Assembly: GCA_033722555.1 (NCBI GenBank)
Contig: JAWVYS010000013.1
Location: 1-64,000 of the forward strand
DNA length: 64,000 bases
Direction: 5' to 3'
Source of the DNA: Brumimicrobium sp033722555
GTDB lineage: Bacteria; Bacteroidota; Bacteroidia; Flavobacteriales_D; Crocinitomicaceae
The notes beneath the pieces are model-generated. The model saw only the letters and a program-made list of their open reading frames with translations. It was not told the origin of the DNA and did not search any database. Shown one piece after another: positions 17,238 to 26,824 of this stretch. Both the position numbers and the translations under genes were made by a program. Numbering within the stretch: position 1 is the stretch's first letter; each line of letters opens with the position of its first letter.

Positions 17238-20200
17238 TTATCTCTCAAGGTGAAGGAACTGATGCCCTTCAAATTCTTCATCATTTAATCCCACAATCTT
17301 GTAGGTGTAAAAATAAACGCCCTCAGTCACAGGTTCTCCGGATTTGTGATCTGTTCCGTCCCAGCCTTTGGAAGGATCTAAAGAGTCAACCACACCCACG
17401 AGGTTACCCCACCTGTTAAACACTTCAATGTATACTGATTTAGCATTGACAATGTTCATCTGTAAAACATCGTTCGATTCGTCTCCGTTCGGGGTAATTA
17501 TATTTGGAATTGTATAACTGAGCGGAAGATTCTCTACCACAATGTTGAGAGTTGAAATATCAGAACAATTACCGTTTGTGACCATGAGAGTTACCTCATA
17601 AACGCCCGGGCTTGTATATACGTTATTTTGGTTTGTAGGACTCACGGATGATGCCGTTTCACCGTTTCCGAAATCCCAAACGTAAGAATTACCACCGGAA
17701 GAATTATTTGTGAAATCAACATTCAAAGGGGCTTGTCCCGACGTAGGCAAGGCGGTGAATGATGCTGTCGGTTGTGGGGTTACGTTCACAGTTACAGTTG
17801 CCGTATTTTCACATCCGTTTGCATCCGTCCCGGTTACAGTATAGACCGTAGATCCTACTCCGGGGGTGAATGCCTGCCCATCGATTACTCCATTATCCCA
17901 AGTATAATTCGTTGCAGTTCCACTCCCGGTAAGGGTTACTGCTTCTCCTTCACAAATATCAAGATCCGCTCCGGCGTCTACCGTAGGTAGGGGATTAACA
18001 GTAATCGTCACCTGATCGGTTGAAGTACAGCCCGTTGTGCTATTTTCACCAGTAACGGTATAAGTCACTATTCCCAATCCTGGTGTAAAAGGAGTTCCGT
18101 TTGAAACACCGTTGTCCCAGTTGTAAATATCGGCATTTCCCGACCCGGTCAAAGTAATTTCATCTCCGAGACAAATATTCTGATCTGTCCCTGCATCGAC
18201 GGTTGGTGCGGGATTTACGGTTACAGAAATCTGATCGGTAGCTTGACATCCCGGCCCGCTTGAACCAGTTACTGTGTAAACAGTTGTTCCCACCGGAGGA
18301 ATAAAAGAAGTTCCATCAGTTACTCCGTTGTCCCAACTGTATGTAACGGCATTTCCTGAACCTGTAAGGGTAAGGCTGGCGTTTTCACACAAAGTTGTGT
18401 CATTTCCTGCATCAACTGTAGGTGACGTCTGTACCGTAACGTCGATCTGATCGGTATTTTGACAACCATTGGCATCTGTTCCGGTTACCGTATAGGTTGT
18501 TGTTCCCAGAGAAGGGGTGAATGCTACCCCGTCTGAAACACCGTTGTCCCAGCTATAGCTTGTCGCTGTACCAGAACCCTGTAAGGTTACAGTATTGTTT
18601 TCACATACAGTAATATCAGTCCCGGCATTTACCGTTGGCAGAGGATTTACTGTAATTGTTATCTGGTCAGTATTTTGACAACCGTTTGCATCTGTACCGG
18701 TTACAGTGTATGTTGTATTTGAGGCCGGTGAAACAGAGTGACTGCTGCCTGATCCAAGAGAGTTATCCCATGTATAAGAAGAAGCCCCTGATGCGGAAAC
18801 TGTTGTAGATCCGTTTGCACAAATCGGGTTGTTTGTGGCTGAAGCAGTAACGTTTGGTAAGGAGTTAACCACTAAAGTTATTGATGCAACGCTATCGCAT
18901 CCCGAAGTAGTGAAGGTTTGCTGATACATTCCTGCTACTGTTTCGGTATTTCCATGTATGACGGCACTTTGACCTTGACATATCTCTATCGTTTCAGCAT
19001 AATTTATCTGGGCCTGTTCTGTAACTGTAAAGGTTGCAGATGTGCCGGTACATCCGTTTGCGTCTGTTACTGTAACGGTAATTGGGTTGTCTGCATCAGT
19101 TACAGAGGTGTTTTGTGTATTGGCGCCATTTGACCAGTTGTATGAGCTAAACCCGGCCGGAGCACTTATATTAGCAGAGTTTCCTGCACAATAAGTGGAA
19201 GCACCCGTAATGGTTGGAGTTGGATTTGGAGCAACATCTACTGTTACGTTCACAGGAGAACCTGTACAACCGTTTGCTGAAGGAGTGATGGTGTAAACAA
19301 CATTTCCACCGGAAGATGAATTCAAGGTTTGAGCGATAGAATTACCGGAACTGCCTGATGCTCCCGTTACATTGGTAGGAGAAGCAGTCCATGAGAACGT
19401 TACCCCGGAAGGTGTCCCGCTTAATGAAATTCCTGTTGTTCCACCGTCACAAATTGTTTGAGAGGTAGGAGAAGGCGTAACTGTGGGTATAGGGTTTTCT
19501 GTAACGTTGAAAGGAGCAGATGTGCCGGAGCAACCATTGCCATCTGTAACAGTTACTGTTATTGGGTTATTGGCAGTGGTAACCGTTGTATTTTGAGTCA
19601 TTGCGCCGTTTGACCAGTTATAGGAAGCAAACCCGGCAGTAGCACTAAGGCTTGCGGATTGACCCTGACAATATGAACTAGGTCCTGTAATGGTGGGGGT
19701 TGGCAAAGCGTTTACATTCACCGTAACGTTAATTGGTGTGCCGTTACATCCGTTGTTAGAAGGTGTAATGGTATATACAACATTTCCGCCAGACGCCGAG
19801 GTAAGTGTTTGAGCGATTGAATTACCAGATCCTCCTGAAGAACCGCTAACATTTGTAGGGCTTGCTGTCCAACTAAAAGTTGTGCTAGCAGGTGTTCCAC
19901 TTAAAGAGATACCTGTTGTTTGGCCGGAACAAATGGTTTGAGTGTTCGGAGAAGCCGACACTGTGGGCACGGGTTCTACGTTAACCGTAACATTTATAGG
20001 AGATCCTGTACAACCGTTTGCCGTTGGAGTAATCGTATAAACAGCATTACCCCCGGTAGAAGTGGACAGGGTTTGTGCAATGTTATTTCCAGAACCACCT
20101 GAGGCCCCTGTGACATTTGTTTGACTGACGGTCCAGTTAAAGGCCACCCCGGCGGGTGTTCCGCTCAGTGAAATACCGGTTGATGAACCGCTACAAATGG

Positions 20201-21959
20201 TTTGAGTGTTCGGAGAAGCCGACACTGTGGGAGTAGGATGAACAGTTACTGTTCTGGAGGCCGTCGTTTGATTTCCACAGTTATCAGTTACGATAGAATA
20301 TAAAGTAACTGTTCCCGCAGTTGGAAAGGTAATGCTGGTAGAAGCGCCTGTACCAACAGATGGTGTGCCTGATGCATTAAAACTCCAGTTGTATGTATAT
20401 GGAGGAACTCCGTTTTGAGCAGTCGTAGATGCATTCAGGCTCTGTCCCTGACAAACCGAGGTAGCAGACAAGGTAATCGGGTTAGAGGTATTGGTATAAT
20501 TTATTGTTTGCCCCGTAATCGTCATTGTCCATGGTGTAAAAGCACCAATACACGTGTTATTACAGCCCGTTGAACCATAACATTTTCTAAAGAACTGCAT
20601 GGTAAAGTTAACGTTCTGCGGGCTACAAGAGGGAGCCGGTAAACATCCACCCAGATCACTGAAAATTGAGATATTATTTCCGGCACAGGTTCCACCCGTA
20701 TTTGTGTTGCAATACCAGTAAAAACCCGAAGTAGCCGGGCTCACACATGCACCGGTTGTGAACCTTACTGCTCCGTCGCTTAACCAGCAAATGCTTTTCG
20801 CTTCATAAGTGAAAGTCCATAAGACATTATCAAATGTTGCGTTAGCCGGAGCAGGAACGGTTAAAAACTGGTTACAGCTATTGGTAAAGTTACACGATGC
20901 GTTATATTGTGATCCCGTTATCGAAGCGAGGGCCAAAGTATTTGATCCCGTTACCTGCGGATCAATCACGAGGTCGAACTGATTTTTATATTTTTCGATC
21001 CATACAGCTGGAACAACAATGTCTATCATGCTTCCGTTAAGAATATATTCTAGATTTCTAACGGACTCTCTACTCGTCGTTCTTCCATATGCAACTGCTT
21101 CTCCAAACTCTGCAATTTCGGAACCGTTCGAGGAAATAATTATTTCGTCAACCCCCGTATTCAGCGATTCAGATGATTTCAATTTTGCAGAAAGCGTTTG
21201 ACCATCGGTCATCTTTAATTCATCCCTGAATATCAATGATTCATAATTGCCGTAATTGGCGTTTTTAATGATAAAATTAGTTTTTATACCTCCAGGTGTA
21301 ATGATCAGTTCGGCATCAATTCCTGAAAAAACCCCTTTAACATATAGTCCATCCTCTCCTGCGGTAAAATCGGACCAGTTCGCGTCTGCAACGAATACTT
21401 CTTGTCCCTCAACTTTTTTGAAGAGTTTCCAGTTGTTCAAAGAAAGAGTTCCATTTTTAGTAATGATTTGCGTGGTTTTTTCTGCAGCATTTATTTTCAC
21501 CTTATCCAGATGGAAATCAGACAGGAATTCATTATTGGAAACGGGTTTGAGTTTGTAATCTATTGTTTTCCATTCCCCGTTTATTTTATGGTGAAGGAGC
21601 CCTTGAGCCTTCTGCACGTAATATCTGCTGGGGTCATTGATATCTATATAATATCTTAAGTCCTGTTCTCTTTTTGATAAATCCTCCACGCATTCAGTAC
21701 AAGGGGCATTCTCCGGAAGAAACCCGAAATCTGGATGATCGTAAAATTTTTTGTCGTTAATCCTTGTCCAATGCTCAATATGAGTTTGTTTGGGAGTAGA
21801 GAAAGATGTGAAATTTTTCTCTTTAATAAACATCCCGTCTTGAGGATGTTCTTGAGAAAAAGTTATTCCCAGTGAAAAAAAAGCAACGAAAACAGCAATA
21901 AAATTGCGCCCGCCAAAAAGTTTCCGATTGTTAAATCGGGAGGAAGTAATAGTAAACAT
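17238..21959 (-). CDS. giant adhesin-like protein with T9SS type B (gliding-associated) C-terminal domain
   Basis: This protein of 1573 residues is predicted to be secreted and anchored. A signal peptide (1-36) is followed by a unique N-terminal region (37-345) that I do not recognise, then a Cys-rich segment (345-485) and a PKD-like module (about 490-575). Three families of Ig-like repeats follow: three of the type PTVSASPNTQTIC, two of the type PTITGxSxYC, and five of the type PTVDAGxDxxxC...YTVTGTDANGC. Next comes a PKD module (VWDFGNGE), and the last 85 residues are the gliding-motility-associated domain (TPNGDESNDVLQM, FNRWGNLV, GWDGTDHKSGEPV, EGVYFYTYKI). It resembles SprB-type surface proteins in architecture. 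No gliding machinery genes lie in the window. Confidence 0.92.
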   Translation of the reverse strand: MFTITSSRFNNRKLFGGRNFIAVFVAFFSLGITFSQEHPQDGMFIKEKNFTSFSTPKQTHIEHWTRINDKKFYDHPDFGFLPENAPCTECVEDLSKREQDLRYYIDINDPSRYYVQKAQGLLHHKINGEWKTIDYKLKPVSNNEFLSDFHLDKVKINAAEKTTQIITKNGTLSLNNWKLFKKVEGQEVFVADANWSDFTAGEDGLYVKGVFSGIDAELIITPGGIKTNFIIKNANYGNYESLIFRDELKMTDGQTLSAKLKSSESLNTGVDEIIISSNGSEIAEFGEAVAYGRTTSRESVRNLEYILNGSMIDIVVPAVWIEKYKNQFDLVIDPQVTGSNTLALASITGSQYNASCNFTNSCNQFLTVPAPANATFDNVLWTFTYEAKSICWLSDGAVRFTTGACVSPATSGFYWYCNTNTGGTCAGNNISIFSDLGGCLPAPSCSPQNVNFTMQFFRKCYGSTGCNNTCIGAFTPWTMTITGQTINYTNTSNPITLSATSVCQGQSLNASTTAQNGVPPYTYNWSFNASGTPSVGTGASTSITFPTAGTVTLYSIVTDNCGNQTTASRTVTVHPTPTVSASPNTQTICSGSSTGISLSGTPAGVAFNWTVSQTNVTGASGGSGNNIAQTLSTSTGGNAVYTITPTANGCTGSPINVTVNVEPVPTVSASPNTQTICSGQTTGISLSGTPASTTFSWTASPTNVSGSSGGSGNSIAQTLTSASGGNVVYTITPSNNGCNGTPINVTVNVNALPTPTITGPSSYCQGQSASLSATAGFASYNWSNGAMTQNTTVTTANNPITVTVTDGNGCSGTSAPFNVTENPIPTVTPSPTSQTICDGGTTGISLSGTPSGVTFSWTASPTNVTGASGSSGNSIAQTLNSSSGGNVVYTITPSANGCTGSPVNVTVDVAPNPTPTITGASTYCAGNSANISAPAGFSSYNWSNGANTQNTSVTDADNPITVTVTDANGCTGTSATFTVTEQAQINYAETIEICQGQSAVIHGNTETVAGMYQQTFTTSGCDSVASITLVVNSLPNVTASATNNPICANGSTTVSASGASSYTWDNSLGSGSSHSVSPASNTTYTVTGTDANGCQNTDQITITVNPLPTVNAGTDITVCENNTVTLQGSGTATSYSWDNGVSDGVAFTPSLGTTTYTVTGTDANGCQNTDQIDVTVQTSPTVDAGNDTTLCENASLTLTGSGNAVTYSWDNGVTDGTSFIPPVGTTVYTVTGSSGPGCQATDQISVTVNPAPTVDAGTDQNICLGDEITLTGSGNADIYNWDNGVSNGTPFTPGLGIVTYTVTGENSTTGCTSTDQVTITVNPLPTVDAGADLDICEGEAVTLTGSGTATNYTWDNGVIDGQAFTPGVGSTVYTVTGTDANGCENTATVTVNVTPQPTASFTALPTSGQAPLNVDFTNNSSGGNSYVWDFGNGETASSVSPTNQNNVYTSPGVYEVTLMVTNGNCSDISTLNIVVENLPLSYTIPNIITPNGDESNDVLQMNIVNAKSVYIEVFNRWGNLVGVVDSLDPSKGWDGTDHKSGEPVTEGVYFYTYKIVGLNDEEFEGHQFLHLER

Positions 21960-22130
21960 GCTAAATTGATTAATTTATAAATCGTTTTACCCTATTTAAA
22001 CGTAGATCATTAGTCTTTGGTTGCATGGGAGGAAAATTAAAGGTGAAACGCCATTTTAATAAGGATCATGCATGTCGGACCTCTTCTCCGGTGGGAAGAA
22101 TTAATTCAGTGTTTTTCTTTAACAAATGAT

Positions 22131-22138
22131 TATCTTTA
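22131..22138 (+). promoter_or_regulatory. -7-like element before polA
   Basis: TATCTTTA matches TAnnTTTG in seven of eight positions counting the free ones, 33 bases before the polA ATG. No TTG lies at the standard distance, so this is a weak call. Confidence 0.3.
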
Positions 22139-22171
22139 TATTTCATCCGCATTTATTTAAACGCTTCAAAA

Positions 22172-24976
22172 ATGTTAACACCCAAAGTAGAAAAAAAATT
22201 GTTCCTATTAGATGCATTCGCCTTGATCTATCGCGCATATTTTGCATTTTCGAAAAATCCTCGTATCAATTCCAAAGGAGAGAATACTTCTGCGGCTTTT
22301 GGTTTCACCAATGCTCTTATCGACGTTTTGAACAAGGAAAAGCCAACACATATTGCAGTAGTTTTTGATGCACCGGGAGGAGCCACAAATCGCCAGGCTG
22401 ACTTTGAGGCATACAAAGCTCATAGGGAGGAAATGCCCGAGGACATAAGAAATATGATAGAACCGATTTCGGAAATTATCAAAGCATTTAAAATACCTCT
22501 CTTACTTAAAGAGGGGTTCGAGGCCGACGACGTTATTGGCACGCTTGCAAAAACCGCTGAATCCAGAGGGTTTGTTACTTATATGATGACTCCGGATAAG
22601 GATTTTGCACAATTGGTTACAGATAAGACTTTTATGTATAAACCGGGTAGGGGAGGAAAACCAGCTGAAATTTGGGGGATAAATGAGGTAAAGGAAAAGT
22701 TTGAGGTGGAAAATCCAAACCAGGTAATCGATATTCTGGGATTATGGGGGGATTCTGCAGATAATATACCCGGTATTCCGGGAATAGGAGAAAAAACGGC
22801 AAAGAAACTGATAAAGGAATATGGGTCTATGGAGGCTCTTTTCGATAATGTTGAGGATCTCAAAGGAAAGCAAAAAGAGAACGTTATCAATTTTAAAGAG
22901 CAGGGATTAATGTCGAAAATGCTGGCCACTATTATTACAGATGTTGACGTTCCTTTTGATCCTGATGACTTGTCGTATTGTCCGCCGGATGAGGAACTTC
23001 TTAAGGAAGTATTTACCAAACTTGAATTCAGAAACTTAGCAAAAAGAGTGCTTGGGGAAGAAATAGTGGTCACTGCTGCGAGTAACGACAACTCTTCTCA
23101 GCTGGATCTGTTTGGAACGCAGAGCAACCTGGAGCCTACGCAACCGATCGAGACAGGGTCTTTGAAAACCATAGTTACGCAAAAGCCGTTATATCATTTC
23201 GTAAACACACCCGAAGAAAGAAAAAAACTAATCGGCGAAATGCTTTCCAGAAAGTCAGTTTGTTTTGATACAGAAACGACAGGCTTGGAAGCACGGAATG
23301 CCGACCTTGTCGGAATATCGTTTTGTTATAAGGCGGGAGAAGCTTTTTATGTTCCTTTTCCAAAATCATACGAGGAAACGGCCAAGATGCTTGACGAATT
23401 CAAACCCTATTTTGAATCTGACAAAGTTGAAAAGGTTGCTCATAACCTGAAATACGATGAACAGGTTATTAATCGATATGGGATAAAAATTAAAGGACCT
23501 AGATTTGATACTATGATCGCCCATTATCTGCTTTCACCTGACGGGAAACACAGCATGGATTTTCTTGCGGAATATTATCTCAAATATAAAACCATACCTA
23601 TCGAGGAACTGATCGGTAAAAAAGGAAAGGATCAACTTTCAATGTCTGAGATTGATCAAAAGGAAATAGTTGATTATGCTTGTGAGGATGCGGATATCAC
23701 GTGGCAACTTAAAGAGCTTTTTGAACCTGAAATTCAGAAAGAACATTTGAAAAAATTATTCTATGAGGTTGAGATGCCACTCGTAGAAGTGTTGAAAGCA
23801 ATGGAACAAACAGGTATTCGACTCGATATAGAAAACCTGCGCGTATTTTCCAAAGAACTGGAGGTTGAATTGGAAGCACTGCAAAAGCAAATTCTCGATC
23901 TGGCCGATGAGGATTTTAATTTAGACTCTCCAAGACAACTTGGTGTGATCCTTTTCGAGAAACTTGCTATTTCGAAAAAAGCGAAGAAAACAAAATCAGG
24001 GCAGTATTCAACCTCGGAGGATACACTTCAGAAACACATCAATGATCACCCGATAATTGCGTTAATTTTAGATTATCGCTCGCTTCGAAAATTAAAAAGC
24101 ACTTATGTGGATCCATTGCCAGATCTTGTTGATGAAAAGGATGGCAGGTTACACACCCATTATATGCAAACGGTAGCAGCGACGGGCAGGCTGAGTTCAA
24201 CGAATCCTAACCTTCAAAATATTCCTATTCGAACAATTAAGGGTAGGGAGATCAGAAAGGCATTTGTTCCGAAAAATGAAAATTATCGTTTAATGGCCGC
24301 TGACTACTCACAGATCGAATTGAGAATAATAGCGGCTTTGAGCGGAGATAAGAATATGATCGAGGCATTTCAGAAAGGCCTTGATATCCATGCAGCCACA
24401 GCAGCTAAGGTTTACGGAGTTGAAATGAACGAAGTTACCCGAGAACAAAGAAGCAATGCCAAAGCCGTTAATTTTGGAATAATTTATGGCCAGTCTGCGT
24501 TCGGTTTGTCTCAGAATCTCGGTATTTCCAGAACAGATGCAAAGGCTATAATCGACAGCTATTTTAAACAGTATCCCACCATAAAGTCGTATATGGATCA
24601 AGCCAAAGAAACTGCAAAGGAAAAGGGATATGTGGAAACCATCATGAAGCGAAGACGTTACCTTCCTGATATTAAATCAGCCAATGCAATAGTCAGAGGG
24701 TTTGCGGAAAGAAATGCGATTAATGCCCCCATACAGGGTAGTGCTGCAGATATCATAAAAGTAGCTATGATCAATGTTTATAACCGAATGAAAGAGGAAA
24801 GACTTGAATCGAGAATGTTGTTACAGGTGCACGATGAACTTGTGTTCGATGTTTTGAAATCCGAGGAGGAAACAATGAAACAACTCGTAAAGGAAGAAAT
24901 GGAAAATGCGGTTAAGCTCGAGGTCCCCATGGTGGTTGAAATGGAGTTGGCGAATAACTGGCTTGAGGCTCACTAA
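22172..24976 (+). CDS. polA: DNA polymerase I
   Basis: A full-length PolA of 934 residues with three domains. The 5'-3' nuclease is at about 8-295 (LLDAFALIYRAYFAF, EADDVIGTLA, GDSADNIPGIPGIGEKTA). The 3'-5' proofreading domain (about 340-525) keeps its acidic residues, for example Asp366 and Glu368 in FDTETTG and the YACEDAD block near 502-508. The polymerase domain shows motif A DYSQIEL at 711-717, motif B RSNAKAVNFGIIYGQ near 760-774 and motif C VHDELVFDV near 880. It acts in Okazaki fragment processing and repair. Transcribed alone, convergent with the SulP gene only 17 bases away. Confidence 0.97.
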   Translation: MLTPKVEKKLFLLDAFALIYRAYFAFSKNPRINSKGENTSAAFGFTNALIDVLNKEKPTHIAVVFDAPGGATNRQADFEAYKAHREEMPEDIRNMIEPISEIIKAFKIPLLLKEGFEADDVIGTLAKTAESRGFVTYMMTPDKDFAQLVTDKTFMYKPGRGGKPAEIWGINEVKEKFEVENPNQVIDILGLWGDSADNIPGIPGIGEKTAKKLIKEYGSMEALFDNVEDLKGKQKENVINFKEQGLMSKMLATIITDVDVPFDPDDLSYCPPDEELLKEVFTKLEFRNLAKRVLGEEIVVTAASNDNSSQLDLFGTQSNLEPTQPIETGSLKTIVTQKPLYHFVNTPEERKKLIGEMLSRKSVCFDTETTGLEARNADLVGISFCYKAGEAFYVPFPKSYEETAKMLDEFKPYFESDKVEKVAHNLKYDEQVINRYGIKIKGPRFDTMIAHYLLSPDGKHSMDFLAEYYLKYKTIPIEELIGKKGKDQLSMSEIDQKEIVDYACEDADITWQLKELFEPEIQKEHLKKLFYEVEMPLVEVLKAMEQTGIRLDIENLRVFSKELEVELEALQKQILDLADEDFNLDSPRQLGVILFEKLAISKKAKKTKSGQYSTSEDTLQKHINDHPIIALILDYRSLRKLKSTYVDPLPDLVDEKDGRLHTHYMQTVAATGRLSSTNPNLQNIPIRTIKGREIRKAFVPKNENYRLMAADYSQIELRIIAALSGDKNMIEAFQKGLDIHAATAAKVYGVEMNEVTREQRSNAKAVNFGIIYGQSAFGLSQNLGISRTDAKAIIDSYFKQYPTIKSYMDQAKETAKEKGYVETIMKRRRYLPDIKSANAIVRGFAERNAINAPIQGSAADIIKVAMINVYNRMKEERLESRMLLQVHDELVFDVLKSEEETMKQLVKEEMENAVKLEVPMVVEMELANNWLEAH

Positions 24977-24993
24977 ATGATTAATACCGGGGT

Positions 24994-26703
24994 TCATTTG
25001 TTCGACTGAAAGACCATATCCCTGTCAGGGTCAGTTCCTTTTCCCTCGCAGGATAATAAGGCTTCGTAATCTTCGGCGAAGAAATTGTCTGTACCGATAA
25101 ATTCAAACATACCGGTCTGCTTGAACTTATCCCTCACCGGTCCGCGCAAATTGGTTATAACAAAACGTATGTTTTTTTCCTTATAATCTTCCACAAGGTG
25201 TCTTACTGCTTCCACGGAGGTTGAATCGATATGATTTATGGCACTTGCATTTAAGATTACGCATTCGAGGTTGGAGTGACGAGCTTCAAACTGCTTTAGT
25301 TTTTTCAAGAAATATGGCACATTTGAATAGGTTAGTGGGGCATCAAAACGAATCATCATGATCCTGTCTTCTTTCTGAGCCCGATCAAATCGATCGATAT
25401 TCCGGAAAACCTTTGTGCCCTGAACCAGAGCGATCTCCGCCACATGGGGATAAGAAATACTATATGCGATAAGAAATACCGACAACACTACACCGGTCAG
25501 AATGCCCTGTTGAACCCCGACCAGGAATGTCACCAGAGCTGTTACAGAAAACATGATAAAATCTCTGCGATCAGTTCTCCATAAAAGCTTTATATAACCC
25601 GGGTCGATCAATCCTGTTATGGCGACCAGAATTATAGACGCCAAAATTGCTTTCGGCATAAAGTAAAAGTAGGGGGTAAGAAATAATAAGGTTAGTATGA
25701 TCAGAATTAAGGTGAAAATGCCGGAAAGAACGCTTTTTGAACCAGCCTCCTTGTTTACTGCTGATCTGGAAAAACTGGCTGAAGTAGGGAAAGCCTGGAA
25801 AAATGAACCGATCGTTTTTCCCAGTCCCATAGCAATCAACTCCTGATCAGGAACGATGTCTTTTGCTTTACTTTTCTCTTCAAGTGATACACCTATAGCA
25901 TAAACCTCAATAAACGTAATTAAGGCAATTGTTGCGCTCACAGGCAGCAAGGCCTGTATAAGGTCCATATTTAAAGTGGGAGAGTGAAAACCGGGCAAAC
26001 CTTTGGGAACAACACCTAAGATATCTACGTTTAGAACATCCAATCGAAAAACCGCTATTACAGCCATACTCAAACCGACTACAATGAGCTGAGATGGAAT
26101 TCGCTTATCCAGTCGTTTCATCAGTATAAGAATTAATATTCCAGCTAGTCCAACACTCAGCGTATAGATGTTGATCAGATCAATTTTTAAAATCAATTGC
26201 TCCAAGGTAGAAATTGTGCTTCCAGACTCCAGTGGAATACCCAAAAGATGTTTAATCTGACTCAAAATAATAGTAAGTGCTGCTCCTAAAATGAACCCTT
26301 TTAAAACGGGTTGGGAAATGAAGTTAACGATGAAGCCAAGCCGGAAGAACCCCATGAGTAGCTGTATTATACCGGAAAGGAGAGCGATTACGAACACCGC
26401 ATTCAGGTAGGCTTCCGGTTCGGAAATACCGAGTTGATTCAAGCTAGTAAGAACAAGTAGGGCGGAGATCGCAGCCGGACCTATGGTGGAGAAACGAGAA
26501 GTTCCGAACAGCATATAAATAAAAAGAGGTACAAGTGAGGCATAAAGCCCGTAAACAGGAGGGACTCCCGCTAAGAAAGCGTAAGCCATTCCCTGAGGAA
26601 TCAGCATAACACCGACCGTGAGACCGGCTATCAAATCCCCTAAGATCTGGTCTCCCTGATAATTCTTTATCTGCTGGACAAAAGGAAATTTAATATAGCT
26701 CAT
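24994..26703 (-). CDS. SulP family anion transporter with STAS domain
   Basis: This SLC26/SulP transporter of 569 residues starts with the family N-terminal region (GLTVGVMLIPQGMAYAFLAGVPP) and has about a dozen membrane segments through residue 425. A cytoplasmic STAS domain follows, with ILNASAINHIDSTSVEAVRHL as its signature helix. SulP proteins move sulfate, bicarbonate or dicarboxylates; the substrate cannot be told here, and neither a carbonic anhydrase nor sulfate-assimilation genes lie adjacent. The upstream region contains TTATTTTGCA, a possible -7 region. Confidence 0.93.
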   Translation of the reverse strand: MSYIKFPFVQQIKNYQGDQILGDLIAGLTVGVMLIPQGMAYAFLAGVPPVYGLYASLVPLFIYMLFGTSRFSTIGPAAISALLVLTSLNQLGISEPEAYLNAVFVIALLSGIIQLLMGFFRLGFIVNFISQPVLKGFILGAALTIILSQIKHLLGIPLESGSTISTLEQLILKIDLINIYTLSVGLAGILILILMKRLDKRIPSQLIVVGLSMAVIAVFRLDVLNVDILGVVPKGLPGFHSPTLNMDLIQALLPVSATIALITFIEVYAIGVSLEEKSKAKDIVPDQELIAMGLGKTIGSFFQAFPTSASFSRSAVNKEAGSKSVLSGIFTLILIILTLLFLTPYFYFMPKAILASIILVAITGLIDPGYIKLLWRTDRRDFIMFSVTALVTFLVGVQQGILTGVVLSVFLIAYSISYPHVAEIALVQGTKVFRNIDRFDRAQKEDRIMMIRFDAPLTYSNVPYFLKKLKQFEARHSNLECVILNASAINHIDSTSVEAVRHLVEDYKEKNIRFVITNLRGPVRDKFKQTGMFEFIGTDNFFAEDYEALLSCEGKGTDPDRDMVFQSNK

Positions 26704-26824
26704 TCAGTAAGTCTGTTTGGGACTTCAATGCAAAATAAACAAAAAACCAGAATATCTGCTTTTTATAAGAGCTAAACGACCAAAACACTTAGTCAAAGGA
26801 ATAGAAACAGTGAATGTCTTTCTC

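Noticed and set aside
22579..23091. Open frame of 170 residues on the minus strand
   Set aside because: Antisense within polA; low complexity in Ser and Phe, as expected for a shadow frame.
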